This document shows, piece by piece, positions 45,163 to 55,862 of a stretch of DNA of 64,000 nucleotides (positions are counted from its first letter, which is position 1; every line of letters begins with the position of its first letter). Below the pieces are notes generated by a model, which saw only the letters and a list, made by a program, of their open reading frames with translations, did no database searches and was not told where the DNA came from. The translations under genes and the position numbers were made by a program. Source of the DNA: Alteromonas mediterranea DE (GTDB lineage: Bacteria > Pseudomonadota > Gammaproteobacteria > Enterobacterales > Alteromonadaceae). The stretch is taken from contig NC_011138.3 of the NCBI RefSeq assembly GCF_000020585.3, positions 2,089,136-2,153,135 on the forward strand. Direction: 5' to 3'.

Positions 45163-45491
45163 GGGCATAAGCTTTTTTACTTTAGAACCGCTTGGCTTAC
45201 AACAGGCACTTTCCTATTATTCAAAATAATCGTCATTAACGTGCCTCTTAAAACCGCGTGTACTATGAGTTAACGCGCTAAGTACACGCATTTGAGCCCG
45301 TATGTGGGCAATTGCTGCCTTTTCACAAATTGAAATAGTAATTCACTCCCCCTAATGATTTAATATCACTATGTTTAAATACATGTTTTCTTCTCTTTTA
45401 CGATGTCATCAAAAAGGCGCTTAGCGCTTTAAGGTCGTAAAAAGCATTAAAGTAATCATAAATAGTTAAAACACAGGGAATTTCGATCCAA
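45163..45491. other. Intergenic region upstream of phosphomannomutase
   Basis: 329 bases; contains a GC-poor stretch and the inverted motif GGCGCTTAGCGCTTT near 45416-45430. No gene seen. Promoter of the downstream gene is expected here. Confidence 0.4.
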
Positions 45492-46952
45492 ATGGCAACC
45501 CCAATTACCTGCTTTAAAGCATACGATATTCGTGGCGAACTTAACTCACAGCTAACCGAAGAGGTAGCGTACAGAATTGGCTATGCTTTTGCTCAAGAAT
45601 TAAATGCGAAAACCGTTGTTGTTGGCAGTGATGTGCGTCTTACGTCCACGCCATTAAAACTAGCGTTAAGCGCAGGCCTCATAGACGCTGGTGCAACCGT
45701 TACTGACATTGGCATGGCAGGAACCGAAGAAATTTATTTCGCTACAAAGCACCTTGGTGTGGACGGCGGTATTGAGGTAACAGCAAGCCACAACCCCATC
45801 AATTACAACGGCATGAAGCTGGTAAAAGCGGGTTCTGTTCCTATTAGCGGTGACACAGGCTTAAACGCAATAAAAGAGAAAGCGGAAGCGTTAGGCGACG
45901 ATTACGTGTCAGAACGGTTAGCGCACTACACTAACGGTGTAACGATCGATGCCGACGCGTTCTTTAACAGTACTGCTCATGTAAACGAAGTTAAGCTTTC
46001 TAACACTGGTAAATACGCGGTTAAGTCGTGTATGTCTGACTATGTTTCTCACATGCTGTCTTATGTGAATTTAAGTAATTTTACGCCGCTAAAAGTTGTG
46101 GTGAACGCTGGTAATGGCGCCGCAGGCCCGGCACTAGACGCTATCGAGAAAGAAATGAAGTCGCAGGGCGTACCCATTGAATTTATAAAAGTACACCACG
46201 ACGCAGATGGTACATTTCCAAACGGTATTCCTAACCCATTACTACCAGAAAATCGTGCCGATACTGCTGATGCGGTTAAAGCGTCGGGTGCTGATTTTGG
46301 TATCGCGTGGGATGGAGACTTCGACCGCTGTTTCTTGTTTGATGCAGACGGTGAATTTATTGAGGGATACTACATTGTTGGCTTGCTGGCTGAGGCGTTT
46401 ATCGAGAAAAATACCGACAGCAAAATTATTTACGACCCACGCGTGTATTGGAATACAGAAGATATTGTAGCGAACGCGGGCGGTACCCCCATCAAATCAA
46501 AAACCGGTCATGCGTTTATTAAAGAACGTATGCGCAAAGAAGATGCGGTGTATGGCGGAGAAATGAGCGCGCACCACTATTTCAGAGATTTTGCGTACTG
46601 TGATTCAGGTATGATCCCTTGGCTACTCATTGCTGAACTTGTTTGCGTGAAAAAACAAACGCTAGCAAGCATGGTTAAAGCGCGTATTGAAGCGTTTCCA
46701 TCATCAGGTGAAATCAATAGCAAGCTTAAAGATGCTGACGCAGCACTTGAGCGTGTAACGAGTAAATATAAACCTCAGGCTAGCGTTATAGATACAACGG
46801 ATGGCTTAGGTTTAGAATTTGGAAACTGGCGCTTTAATTTGCGCAAATCGAACACTGAACCAGTTATTCGTTTAAATGTTGAAAGTAAAGGCGACATTGC
46901 CTTGATGGAAGAGAAGACAGAGGCGCTGCTTACACTTATTCGCGATGAGTAA
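45492..46952 (+). CDS. manB: Phosphomannomutase
   Basis: A 486-residue alpha-D-phosphohexomutase: phosphoserine loop [13 protein letters not shown] (about residues 97-109), metal loop DGDFDRCF (about 275), sugar loop [10 protein letters not shown] and phosphate loop [14 protein letters not shown]. Converts mannose-6-P to mannose-1-P for GDP-mannose and exopolysaccharide. The CpsG/ManB subfamily is favoured over AlgC by overall similarity. Monocistronic with a strong terminator. Confidence 0.88.
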   Translation: MATPITCFKAYDIRGELNSQLTEEVAYRIGYAFAQELNAKTVVVGSDVRLTSTPLKLALSAGLIDAGATVTDIGMAGTEEIYFATKHLGVDGGIEVTASHNPINYNGMKLVKAGSVPISGDTGLNAIKEKAEALGDDYVSERLAHYTNGVTIDADAFFNSTAHVNEVKLSNTGKYAVKSCMSDYVSHMLSYVNLSNFTPLKVVVNAGNGAAGPALDAIEKEMKSQGVPIEFIKVHHDADGTFPNGIPNPLLPENRADTADAVKASGADFGIAWDGDFDRCFLFDADGEFIEGYYIVGLLAEAFIEKNTDSKIIYDPRVYWNTEDIVANAGGTPIKSKTGHAFIKERMRKEDAVYGGEMSAHHYFRDFAYCDSGMIPWLLIAELVCVKKQTLASMVKARIEAFPSSGEINSKLKDADAALERVTSKYKPQASVIDTTDGLGLEFGNWRFNLRKSNTEPVIRLNVESKGDIALMEEKTEALLTLIRDE

Positions 46953-47002
46953 TCATCGCGATTAACGGCAGTTTGTTCATTTAAGTCATGTGAAAACGAT
47001 AG

Positions 47003-47037
47003 GGCGACAATACTTTTAATAGTTTGTCGCCTTTTTT
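47003..47037 (+). terminator. Terminator of manB
   Basis: GGCGACAA (47003-47010) and TTGTCGCC (47024-47031), then six T. Confidence 0.88.
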
Positions 47038-47152
47038 GATTTGAGAAAATAAAATCATAAAAAATTCAAAAGCTTAGTCTGGTTACGTGTAACCGATATA
47101 AGTTTTTTAAGATGACTAACGCGCAAATAATTTACGTAACGTGTTGGCTTTT

Positions 47153-47575
47153 TTAAGCGATTAAATAAATCATCCACGCGTGGCAAACTACCACAACGCT
47201 AGTTAGCCCCATACGAAGGCTAATGTAGCTTACCACTTGCTCTTTAGGTAGGCTAAGGGTGAACTTGTCATACATGAGCACAGCCACATAGCTTAATGAC
47301 AATACACCAAACACTTTGACATCATTTGAAAATACCAAGCACAGCCAGCCGATAATGGTAGGCAACATGGCAATGAACATCTGTTTGTCATAACGCTGAT
47401 TGCTAATTGCATCCCACCAATGAATACCACCGAAAAAAGACAACAATACGGCAGAGTACTGTACAAAATAAACCGCACTTTGAGTAAGGGGCAATAAATT
47501 GAATTGGTATGCTAATGGCATAGCGACAAAGGGGATAAGACCTGCAATACCTAGCAAAACGGCAGAATAGGGCAT
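47153..47575 (-). CDS. DUF3429 family membrane protein
   Basis: A 140-residue inner-membrane protein with four or five helices. Recognisable DUF3429 features: FFGGIHWWDAI and LPTIIGWLCLVF. Function unknown. Convergent side faces manB; downstream of gltA, separated by a terminator. Confidence 0.82.
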   Translation of the reverse strand: MPYSAVLLGIAGLIPFVAMPLAYQFNLLPLTQSAVYFVQYSAVLLSFFGGIHWWDAISNQRYDKQMFIAMLPTIIGWLCLVFSNDVKVFGVLSLSYVAVLMYDKFTLSLPKEQVVSYISLRMGLTSVVVVCHAWMIYLIA

Positions 47576-47607
47576 TGATGTTCCTTTAATACAAATTTCT
47601 AAAACAA

Positions 47608-47634
47608 AAATAGCGCCATAGAGGCGCTATTTTT
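47608..47634. terminator. Terminator of gltA
   Basis: AAATAGCGCC (47608-47617)/GGCGCTATTT (47623-47632) with T runs readable from both strands. Confidence 0.85.
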
Positions 47635-47662
47635 ACTATCAAGGGTAATACTTAGTTCCGTA

Positions 47663-48940
47663 TTACTTGATTGGCGTGTACTTACGCTGGCTGTGACCAG
47701 TGTATAACTGACGAGGACGACCAATTTTTTGCTTAGGGTCGCTCATCATTTCATGCCAGTGAGAAATCCAGCCTACTGTACGAGACAGGGCGAAGATACA
47801 GGTGAACATGTTTGTAGGAATACCAATGGCTTTTAGTACGATACCTGAGTAGAAGTCTACGTTCGGGAACAGTTTCTTCTCTGCGAAGTAAGGGTCGCTC
47901 AACGCAATTTTTTCAAGTTCCATTGCTACTTCTAGCAGTGGGTCTTTCACGTTAAGTTCGCTCAATACTTCGTGGCAGCTTTCACGCATTACTGTAGCAC
48001 GTGGGTCGTGGTTTTTATAAACACGGTGACCGAAGCCCATCAGACGGAACGGGTCATTCTTGTCTTTAGCACGAGCAATAAACTCAGGAATGCGGTCAAC
48101 TGTACCGATTTCTTCTAGCATGTTAAGACATGCTTCGTTTGCACCACCGTGAGCAGGTCCCCAAAGTGACGCAACACCTGCCGCAATACACGCGTAAGGG
48201 TTAGCGCCAGACGAACCAGCAAGGCGTACCGTTGAGGTAGACGCGTTTTGCTCGTGGTCAGCGTGAAGGGTAAAGATACGGTCCATCGCACGCTCTACAG
48301 CAGGGCTGATTTGAAATTCTTCTGCAGGTACAGAGAACATCATGTTCAGGAAGTTAGCTGCATAGCTTAGGTCGTTACGTGGATATACGAAAGGCTGACC
48401 GATGTTGTATTTATAACACATAGCAACAAGGGTAGGCATTTTCGCAATTAGACGGTGAGCGCTGCGAATACGCTGCTCTTCGTTAGAAACGTCTAAATCA
48501 CTGTGATAGAACGAAGACATAGCGCCAACGGTACCACATAGCATTGCCATAGGGTGCGCGTCGTTGCGGAAACCGTGGAAGAACATGTTAATTTGTTCAT
48601 GTACCATGGTGTGACGAGTAATTGTCTCTTTGAATTCTTCGTACTGTTCTTTTGTTGGTGCATCACCGTGAAGAAGCATGTGACAAACTTCAAGATAGTC
48701 TGCGTCACGCGCTAGTTCTTCAATAGGGAAACCGCGGTGTAATAATACACCTTGAGCGCCATCAATGTAGGTAATTGAAGACTCGCAAGATCCTGTCGCC
48801 ATAAAACCTGGGTCGTACGTGAAATAACCGTGTTGGCCTACCGTACGGACGTCGATTACATCTTGTCCTTCAGTGCCAGACAAGATAGGAAGCTCGATTT
48901 CCTTACCGCCGGCTTTAAGAATGGCTTTCTGATCTGCCAT
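47663..48940 (-). CDS. gltA: Citrate synthase
   Basis: A 425-residue type II (hexameric, NADH-sensitive type) citrate synthase catalysing acetyl-CoA plus oxaloacetate to citrate. Active-site His in [15 protein letters not shown] and [15 protein letters not shown]-terminal [18 protein letters not shown]. Normal length. Divergent from sdhC across a 704-base region. Confidence 0.97.
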   Translation of the reverse strand: MADQKAILKAGGKEIELPILSGTEGQDVIDVRTVGQHGYFTYDPGFMATGSCESSITYIDGAQGVLLHRGFPIEELARDADYLEVCHMLLHGDAPTKEQYEEFKETITRHTMVHEQINMFFHGFRNDAHPMAMLCGTVGAMSSFYHSDLDVSNEEQRIRSAHRLIAKMPTLVAMCYKYNIGQPFVYPRNDLSYAANFLNMMFSVPAEEFQISPAVERAMDRIFTLHADHEQNASTSTVRLAGSSGANPYACIAAGVASLWGPAHGGANEACLNMLEEIGTVDRIPEFIARAKDKNDPFRLMGFGHRVYKNHDPRATVMRESCHEVLSELNVKDPLLEVAMELEKIALSDPYFAEKKLFPNVDFYSGIVLKAIGIPTNMFTCIFALSRTVGWISHWHEMMSDPKQKIGRPRQLYTGHSQRKYTPIK

Positions 48941-49644
48941 AAAATGCTCTCCTCAGAATGGTTCTGTTTGCAGCGAAAACGGACGAAAATATCCGCTTCG
49001 TTGGGAAAAGTGGGCGTATTTGTACTTTATTATGCACCAACAAGTCAATTTAATTGCATATTTGAACAATAAATATTCCAAATTGCTTAAAAAAATACTA
49101 GCAATCGGATAACGATTAATTAACTTGCTGGGAATTCACTTTGCCCGATACGGTGCAATTATCAATGGCTTTTCGACAAAGGTAAACCACCGATCGATAA
49201 ATATATTAACAGGTTAGTTTAAAAAGTAACCTTTTGATGAGGAATAATTACCCATACAGATTAAAAGTGCTTAATTTCTTATTGATATGCATAGTTATTC
49301 CTAGTGCCTGCTGTTAAACTTCAAGACGCTGTAATTGCAAGCGTTTCGACATGTTGCGCTCAATTTTGAACTCTTTTTAATCAAAATAATGACTATAAAA
49401 GTACAGATAAAGACTAAAGTCTTACTACGGCACAAAAAATTGTAATTATATACTACGCTGGATATACTCAGCGGTGCTTTGGAATCGGAATAATTATTCT
49501 GTTACAAGCATTAAAGAATAATTCACAAATTGTTAACAACTCAATGGATGAGGCAATTAACAGGTTAAAAATCGAATTCACTTACTCAGGACATAATAAA
49601 GGTAAGAAATTCATTATCCCCTACGGATTAAACAGGCATACATT
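48941..49644. other. Intergenic regulatory region gltA-sdhC
   Basis: 704 bases without a convincing gene, strongly AT-rich (runs such as TTAAAAAAATACTAG and AATTGTTAACAACTC). As in enterobacteria it lies between divergent TCA operons and presumably holds both promoters and global-regulator sites. I cannot place individual boxes with confidence. Confidence 0.5.
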
Positions 49645-50019
49645 GTGAAAAAGCAAAGACCAGTAAATTTAGAACTCAATACTATTAAATTTCCGCCCTC
49701 TGCTATTTCGTCAATTCTCCACCGTGTAACCGGTGTTGCAATGTTCTTCGCGCTTCTTTTCGTTATTTGGGCTTGGGCAGTTTCTGTTCACTCGGCTGAA
49801 GGTTTCGCGAACGTACAAGCAATCATGAACGGTTTCCTTGGAAAATTTGTCGCAATTGGCACAGCCTCAGCGCTGACGTATCACATTCTAGGCGGCCTAA
49901 GACACGTTGTTATGGATTTAGGTCACTGGGAAGAACTAGAGTCGGGCAATACAAGTGCTAAAGCAGTTATCGCACTTTGGGTTGTACTGACCGTAGTATT
50001 GGGAGTTGCATTATGGTAA
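49645..50019 (+). CDS. sdhC: Succinate dehydrogenase cytochrome b556 subunit
   Basis: A 124-residue, three-helix membrane anchor starting at GTG: RPVNLELNTIKFPPSAISSILHRVTGVAMF contains the SIxHRxTG quinone-site/haem motif, and YHILGGLRHVVMDLGHW the haem-ligand His region. Overlaps sdhD by 7 bases. Confidence 0.95.
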   Translation: MKKQRPVNLELNTIKFPPSAISSILHRVTGVAMFFALLFVIWAWAVSVHSAEGFANVQAIMNGFLGKFVAIGTASALTYHILGGLRHVVMDLGHWEELESGNTSAKAVIALWVVLTVVLGVALW

Positions 50020-50360
50020 CCAACCAAGCAAGCATAAAGCGTGACGGCGTACAAGACTACGTATCTCTTCGCGCAACAGCAGCGATAATTTTCGCGTACT
50101 CGGTTTTCATGGCGTGGTTTTTTATTACCACCGATAACTTAACGTTTATCGAATGGCGAGGTTTGTTCTCTGGCCTAGCTATGAAAGTTTTCACATTGGC
50201 AGCACTAGTAGCAGTGATGATCCACGTGCGTATCGGCCTTTGGCAGGTACTTACAGACTATGTTAAAGCGACAGGTCTACGTGCGGTACTACAATATATA
50301 TTAAATATCATCGCGTTCGGCTACGTAGCTGTGGGCCTATTCGTATTGTGGGGAGTGTAA
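50013..50360 (+). CDS. sdhD: Succinate dehydrogenase membrane anchor subunit
   Basis: A 115-residue three-helix anchor starting at ATG 50013 (GGGAG upstream), [13 protein letters not shown] and [15 protein letters not shown] are conserved; the His in MIHVRIG ligates haem. Confidence 0.93.
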   Translation: MVTNQASIKRDGVQDYVSLRATAAIIFAYSVFMAWFFITTDNLTFIEWRGLFSGLAMKVFTLAALVAVMIHVRIGLWQVLTDYVKATGLRAVLQYILNIIAFGYVAVGLFVLWGV

Positions 50361-50361
50361 A

Positions 50362-52134
50362 ATGAGTTTACCCGTTCACGAGTTTGATGCAGTAGTAATT
50401 GGTGCCGGCGGTGCAGGTATGCGCGCAGCACTACAGATTTCGCAGTCTGGTAAATCTTGCGCTCTGCTTTCAAAAGTATTTCCAACCCGTTCTCACACTG
50501 TGTCTGCACAAGGTGGTATTACCGTAGCATTGGGTAATTCACACGAAGACAACTGGGAATGGCACATGTATGACACCGTAAAGGGGTCAGATTATATCGG
50601 TGACCAAGACGCTATCGAATACATGTGTAAGACAGGACCTGAAGCAATCATTGAGATGGAGAACATGGGTCTTCCTTTCTCTCGCTTCGAAAACGGTAAA
50701 ATTTACCAGCGTCCTTTTGGTGGTCAGTCTAAGAACTTTGGTGGCGAGCAGGGTGCTCGTACGGCAGCAGCGGCTGACCGTACCGGTCACGCACTTCTTC
50801 ACCTTCTTTACCAACAAAACGTAAAGAATAAAACAAAAGTATTTTCTGAGTGGTACGCGCTAGATTTAGTGAAAAACCAAGACGGTGACGTAGTAGGTTG
50901 TACAGCAATCGACATCGAATCTGGCGAAGTAGTTTACTTCAAGTCGCGCGCTGTTGTACTTGCAACGGGTGGTGCAGGGCGTATCTATGCGTCTACCACA
51001 AACGCACACATCAATACCGGTGACGGTGTGGGTATGGCGCTTCGTGCAGGTGTTGCAGTTCAGGATATGGAAATGTGGCAGTTCCACCCAACGGGTATTG
51101 CTGGCGCAGGTACATTGGTTACTGAAGGTTGTCGCGGTGAAGGTGGTTACCTACTAAACAAAGACGGCGAGCGCTTCATGGAACGTTATGCGCCAAACGC
51201 GAAAGACCTTGCTGGTCGTGACGTTGTTGCGCGTTCAATGATGACAGAGATTCGCGAAGGCCGCGGTTGTGAAGGACCATGGGGTACACACATTAAGCTT
51301 AAGCTTGATCACCTTGGTAAAGACGTTCTTGAATCGCGTCTACCTGGTATCCTTGAGCTATCCCGTACGTTTGCACACGTTGACCCAGTAAAAGAGCCAA
51401 TTCCAGTAATTCCTACTTGTCACTATATGATGGGTGGTATTCCAACGAACGTTGATGGCCAATGTCTAACGGTTGATGAAAACGGTAACGACAAAGTTGT
51501 TAATGGTCTATTTGCTTGTGGTGAGATTGCTTGTGTATCGGTACACGGCGCTAACCGCCTTGGCGGTAACTCGCTACTTGACCTTGTTGTATTCGGTCGT
51601 GCGACTGGTTTACACCTTGGTAAGACATTATCTGATATGGCCCCAACGCGCGACGCGTCAGAATCTGATCTTGAAGCGTCAATGGCTCGTTTCAATCGTT
51701 GGGAAAATTCAGAAAAAGGCAAGGGCGAAGACCCAGTCCAAATTAAGAAAGATTTGCAAGAATGTATGCAGCTTAACTTCTCGGTATTCCGTGAAGGTGA
51801 CGCAATGGCGGAAGGACTTAAAGAGCTTAGCGAAATTCGTGAGCGCCTCAAGAATGCTCGCCTTGACGACAAGAGTTCAGACTTCAATACCCAACGTATA
51901 GAGTGTTTAGAACTTGATAACCTTATGGAAACCGCGTACAGCACGGCAGTAGCAGCGAATTTCAGAACGGAAAGCCGTGGCGCACACAGCCGCTTCGACT
52001 TCCCGGACCGAGATGATGATAACTGGCTATGTCACAGCATTTATGATCCGAACACGGATAAAATGATTAAACGTGAAGTGAATATGGCGCCTAAGCTTAG
52101 GGAAGCATTCCCGCCTAAAGTGCGTTCATATTAA
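50362..52134 (+). CDS. sdhA: Succinate dehydrogenase flavoprotein subunit
   Basis: A 590-residue subunit. FAD-binding [13 protein letters not shown] (about residues 12-24), the covalent-FAD His in SHTVSAQGG (about 47), and substrate residues in [21 protein letters not shown] and [14 protein letters not shown]. Oxidises succinate to fumarate at the inner membrane. It begins one base after sdhD ends. Confidence 0.97.
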   Translation: MSLPVHEFDAVVIGAGGAGMRAALQISQSGKSCALLSKVFPTRSHTVSAQGGITVALGNSHEDNWEWHMYDTVKGSDYIGDQDAIEYMCKTGPEAIIEMENMGLPFSRFENGKIYQRPFGGQSKNFGGEQGARTAAAADRTGHALLHLLYQQNVKNKTKVFSEWYALDLVKNQDGDVVGCTAIDIESGEVVYFKSRAVVLATGGAGRIYASTTNAHINTGDGVGMALRAGVAVQDMEMWQFHPTGIAGAGTLVTEGCRGEGGYLLNKDGERFMERYAPNAKDLAGRDVVARSMMTEIREGRGCEGPWGTHIKLKLDHLGKDVLESRLPGILELSRTFAHVDPVKEPIPVIPTCHYMMGGIPTNVDGQCLTVDENGNDKVVNGLFACGEIACVSVHGANRLGGNSLLDLVVFGRATGLHLGKTLSDMAPTRDASESDLEASMARFNRWENSEKGKGEDPVQIKKDLQECMQLNFSVFREGDAMAEGLKELSEIRERLKNARLDDKSSDFNTQRIECLELDNLMETAYSTAVAANFRTESRGAHSRFDFPDRDDDNWLCHSIYDPNTDKMIKREVNMAPKLREAFPPKVRSY

Positions 52135-52148
52135 GAGAGGCAACGATC

Positions 52149-52859
52149 ATGCAATTAACTTTTTCGATTTATCGTTATAACCCAGAAGTAGATGCGAAGC
52201 CTCGCATGCAAGACTACACTCTAGAAGTAGAGGAAGGTCAAGACATGATGGTGCTAGATGCGCTACTTGCACTTAAAGAGCAGGATCCGACGCTTTCTTT
52301 CCGTCGCTCATGCCGCGAAGGTGTATGTGGTTCTGACGGTGTAAACATGAACGGCAAAAACGGCCTAGCATGTATTACTCCACTTTCTGCGCTGGGCAAA
52401 GGCAAAATAGTCGTTCGTCCACTTCCAGGTCTACCTGTTGTACGTGACCTTGTTGTTGATATGACGCAGTTCTATACACAGTACGAAAAGATTAAGCCTT
52501 TCTTAATTAACGACAGCAAGCAGCCGCCGGCTCGTGAGCACCTTCAGTCACCTGAAGAGCGCGCTAAGTTAGATGGTTTATATGAGTGTATCTTATGTGC
52601 ATGCTGTTCGACGTCTTGCCCATCATTTTGGTGGAACCCTGACAAGTTTATCGGTCCGGCCGGTCTACTTCACGCTTATCGATTCTTAATTGATAGCCGT
52701 GACACTGCGACAGAAGAGCGTCTTAACGATCTTGACGATGCATTCAGCGTATTCCGCTGTCACGGTATCATGAACTGTGTAAGTGTATGTCCTAAAGGAT
52801 TGAACCCAACAAAAGCTATTGGCCAAATCAAGTCAATGCTTTTACAACGGGCTGTTTAG
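52149..52859 (+). CDS. sdhB: Succinate dehydrogenase iron-sulfur subunit
   Basis: A 236-residue subunit with the [2Fe-2S] motif SCREGVCGSDGVNMNGKNGLAC region and CxxCxxC motifs CILCACCSTSCP and CHGIMNCVSVCPKG for the [4Fe-4S] and [3Fe-4S] clusters. AGAGAGG upstream. Last gene of sdhCDAB; a terminator follows. Confidence 0.96.
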   Translation: MQLTFSIYRYNPEVDAKPRMQDYTLEVEEGQDMMVLDALLALKEQDPTLSFRRSCREGVCGSDGVNMNGKNGLACITPLSALGKGKIVVRPLPGLPVVRDLVVDMTQFYTQYEKIKPFLINDSKQPPAREHLQSPEERAKLDGLYECILCACCSTSCPSFWWNPDKFIGPAGLLHAYRFLIDSRDTATEERLNDLDDAFSVFRCHGIMNCVSVCPKGLNPTKAIGQIKSMLLQRAV

Positions 52860-52902
52860 TACTATAGTCTGATAACTTCCTAAGTTATAGATGCGATACG
52901 CT

Positions 52903-52935
52903 AAATAGCCATCCAATAAGGATGGCTATTTTTTT
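52903..52935 (+). terminator. Terminator between sdhB and sucA
   Basis: Perfect 12-bp stem AAATAGCCATCC/GGATGGCTATTT and T run. The suc genes therefore need their own promoter or read-through. Confidence 0.88.
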
Positions 52936-53033
52936 ATATATTCTCCGTTATAACACTTGGTTATGCTGAGAATAACCTTATAATACATCTTGATTGTTAA
53001 CTAGATTTTATAAAACGTAGCAAGGCAAATTAA

Positions 53034-55853
53034 ATGCAAGAAAGCGTGATGAAAGCGTGGTGGGATTCCTCGCACATGGCAGGTGCCAACGCTGCCTATG
53101 TTGAAGAGTTGTATGAAACCTATTTAGAAGACCCGCAAAGTGTCTCTGAAAATTGGCGACAAATCTTCGATAACCTCCCCAAAGTCGATGGCGTAGAGTT
53201 AGAAACCAATCATACAACTATTAAGAATCAATTTAGGCAACTTGCTGCGTTAGGGCCAACCGCCCGCATGTCTAGTCCGTCTTCTCCTTCTGCTAATGTC
53301 TCAGACGACAGGCAAGTTAAAGTCCTTCAGTTAATTAACGCGTTCCGCTTCCGCGGTCACCAACACGCAAACTTAGACCCACTTGGTCTATGGCAGCAAG
53401 AGCGTGTGCGCGACTTAGAACTTTCTCACCACAGCCTATCTGAGCAAGATTTCGATTCGGTTTTCAACGTGGGTTCTTATGCTATCGGCAAAGAGTCAAT
53501 GCCACTTGGAGAACTGTTTAAATCGCTTAACAGAACTTACTGCGGGTCTATCGGTGCAGAGTACATGCACATTACCGACACTGAACAAAAGCGTTGGTTA
53601 CAGCAAAAGATAGAATCTGTTCAGGCCAAGCCTGAAATTTCTCGTGATGAGAAGTTAGGTATTCTTAAAGGTCTTACTGCGGCCGACGGCATGGAAAAAT
53701 ACTTGGGTTCTAAATTCCCAGGTGCAAAGCGTTTCTCTCTAGAAGGCGGCGATGCGCTAATTCCTATGCTTAAAGGCTTGATCACAAAAGCGGGCACTGC
53801 GGGTACCAAAGAAGTGGTTATCGGCATGGCTCACCGTGGTCGATTGAACGTATTGGTGAACGTACTGGGTAAAAACCCGTCAGTACTGTTTGACGAATTC
53901 TCTGGTAAACACGACGACTCGCTAGGTGCGGGTGACGTGAAATACCACGCCGGTTTCTCTTCAGACTTTGCAACGCCAGGTGGCAATGTTCACCTAGCGC
54001 TAGCGTTTAACCCGTCTCACCTTGAAATTGTTAACCCGGTAGTTATGGGGTCGGTACGCGCTCGTTTAGCACGTCGTGATAACGACACTAACACAGTGTT
54101 GCCAATAACTATCCACGGTGACTCTGCTATTGCGGGTCAGGGTGTAGTTCAAGAAACCTTTAATATGTCACAAACTCGCGGCTTTGCTGTGGGTGGTACC
54201 GTTCGCATTGTGGTAAACAACCAAGTTGGCTTTACCACGTCGAAAACAGAAGATACCCGTTCAACGCAATACTGTACCGACATCGCGAAAATGGTGCAGG
54301 CGCCAATTTTCCATGTTAACTCAGATGACCCAGAAGCGGTTGCCTTTGTTACACAGCTTGCGCTTGAGTATCGCAACAAGTTTAAGAAAGACGTGGTAAT
54401 TGACCTTGTTTGTTACCGTCGTCATGGTCACAACGAAGCGGATGAGCCGAATGCAACGCAGCCGTTGATGTACCAAAAAATTAAAAAGCACCCTGTACCG
54501 CGTGTGCTATATGCTGACCAACTTATAGCTGAAGGCGTAATTGAGCAACGGGATGCAGACCGCTACCTTGAAGAGTATCGTGAAGCGTTGGATCACGGCG
54601 CTTGTGTTGTAGAAGAGTGGCGTCCAATGACCGAGCACAGTGTTGACTGGTCTCCATATCTTGGACACGACTGGGATACGCCTTACGATGGCGCACTTTC
54701 AGTTGAGAAGCTTAAAGAGCTAGGTGAGTCAATCACTACTATTCCTGAAGATCATAAGCTTCAGTCTCGTGTAAATAAGCTGTACCAAGACCGTAAGGCT
54801 ATGGTTGCAGGCGAGAAGAAGTTAGATTGGGGGATGGCTGAAAACTTAGCCTATGCCACTATCGTTGACGCCGGCGAAGATATTCGCATTACGGGTCAGG
54901 ATTCTGGCCGTGGTACTTTCTTCCACCGTCACGCGGTATTACACAATCAAAAAGACGCATCGACGTATATGCCTCTGCAGCATATTCGTGAAGGTCAGGG
55001 TGAAATTGAAATTTACGACTCTGTGCTTTCGGAAGAAGCAGTAATGGCATTTGAATACGGCTATGCGACGGCAGAGCCAACGTGCCTGACCATTTGGGAA
55101 GCCCAGTTTGGTGACTTCGCTAACGGCGCACAGGTTGTATTCGACCAATTCTTAAGTTCAGGTGAAGCAAAGTGGGGCCGTTTGTGTGGTCTAACCGTTT
55201 TACTTCCACATGGTTATGAAGGTCAAGGCCCAGAGCATAGTTCTGCACGCCTTGAACGTTTCCTTCAGATGTGTGCTGATCACAACTGGCAAGTGTGTGT
55301 GCCTTCTACACCTGCACAGGTATACAACATGCTTCGTCGCCAAGTGGTTCGCCCAATGCGTAAACCGCTTATCGTCATGTCGCCTAAGTCATTATTACGT
55401 CACCCAATGGCGGTATCTTCGTTAGAAGAGCTAGCGGAAGGTAAATTCCACAACGTGATAGATGAAATTGACGACATTGATCCGAAGAACGTGAAGCGTG
55501 TTGTTATGTGTTCGGGCAAGGTTTACTACGATTTGTTAGACCAGCGACGTAAAAATGAGCAAACAGACGTTGCAATCATCCGTTTAGAGCAACTTTATCC
55601 ATTCCCACAAGAAGAATGCGCTAAAGTTGTGGCACAATACAGCCATGTAAAAGATTGGGTTTGGTGTCAAGAAGAGCCTCAAAACCAAGGCGCTTGGTAC
55701 TGTAGCCAACACCATTTCTGGCAAGCAATTCCAGATGGTGCGAAATTAACATATGCAGGCCGTGATGCATCCTCGTCACCTGCAGTAGGTTATGTATCCG
55801 TTCACAACCAGCAACAGAAAGCCCTGGTTGAAAACGCACTCACAATTAAATAA
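53034..55853 (+). CDS. sucA: 2-oxoglutarate dehydrogenase E1 component
   Basis: A 939-residue thiamine-diphosphate enzyme decarboxylating 2-oxoglutarate. N-terminal SucA motif AYVEELYETYLEDP, TPP-binding region GDSAIAGQGVVQET with VNNQVGFTTS, HNEADEPNATQPLMY, and the transketolase-like C-terminal domain (DSGRGTFFHRHAVL, LPHGYEGQGPEHSSARLERF). Normal length. Confidence 0.96.
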   Translation: MQESVMKAWWDSSHMAGANAAYVEELYETYLEDPQSVSENWRQIFDNLPKVDGVELETNHTTIKNQFRQLAALGPTARMSSPSSPSANVSDDRQVKVLQLINAFRFRGHQHANLDPLGLWQQERVRDLELSHHSLSEQDFDSVFNVGSYAIGKESMPLGELFKSLNRTYCGSIGAEYMHITDTEQKRWLQQKIESVQAKPEISRDEKLGILKGLTAADGMEKYLGSKFPGAKRFSLEGGDALIPMLKGLITKAGTAGTKEVVIGMAHRGRLNVLVNVLGKNPSVLFDEFSGKHDDSLGAGDVKYHAGFSSDFATPGGNVHLALAFNPSHLEIVNPVVMGSVRARLARRDNDTNTVLPITIHGDSAIAGQGVVQETFNMSQTRGFAVGGTVRIVVNNQVGFTTSKTEDTRSTQYCTDIAKMVQAPIFHVNSDDPEAVAFVTQLALEYRNKFKKDVVIDLVCYRRHGHNEADEPNATQPLMYQKIKKHPVPRVLYADQLIAEGVIEQRDADRYLEEYREALDHGACVVEEWRPMTEHSVDWSPYLGHDWDTPYDGALSVEKLKELGESITTIPEDHKLQSRVNKLYQDRKAMVAGEKKLDWGMAENLAYATIVDAGEDIRITGQDSGRGTFFHRHAVLHNQKDASTYMPLQHIREGQGEIEIYDSVLSEEAVMAFEYGYATAEPTCLTIWEAQFGDFANGAQVVFDQFLSSGEAKWGRLCGLTVLLPHGYEGQGPEHSSARLERFLQMCADHNWQVCVPSTPAQVYNMLRRQVVRPMRKPLIVMSPKSLLRHPMAVSSLEELAEGKFHNVIDEIDDIDPKNVKRVVMCSGKVYYDLLDQRRKNEQTDVAIIRLEQLYPFPQEECAKVVAQYSHVKDWVWCQEEPQNQGAWYCSQHHFWQAIPDGAKLTYAGRDASSSPAVGYVSVHNQQQKALVENALTIK

Positions 55854-55862
55854 GGAACAGTA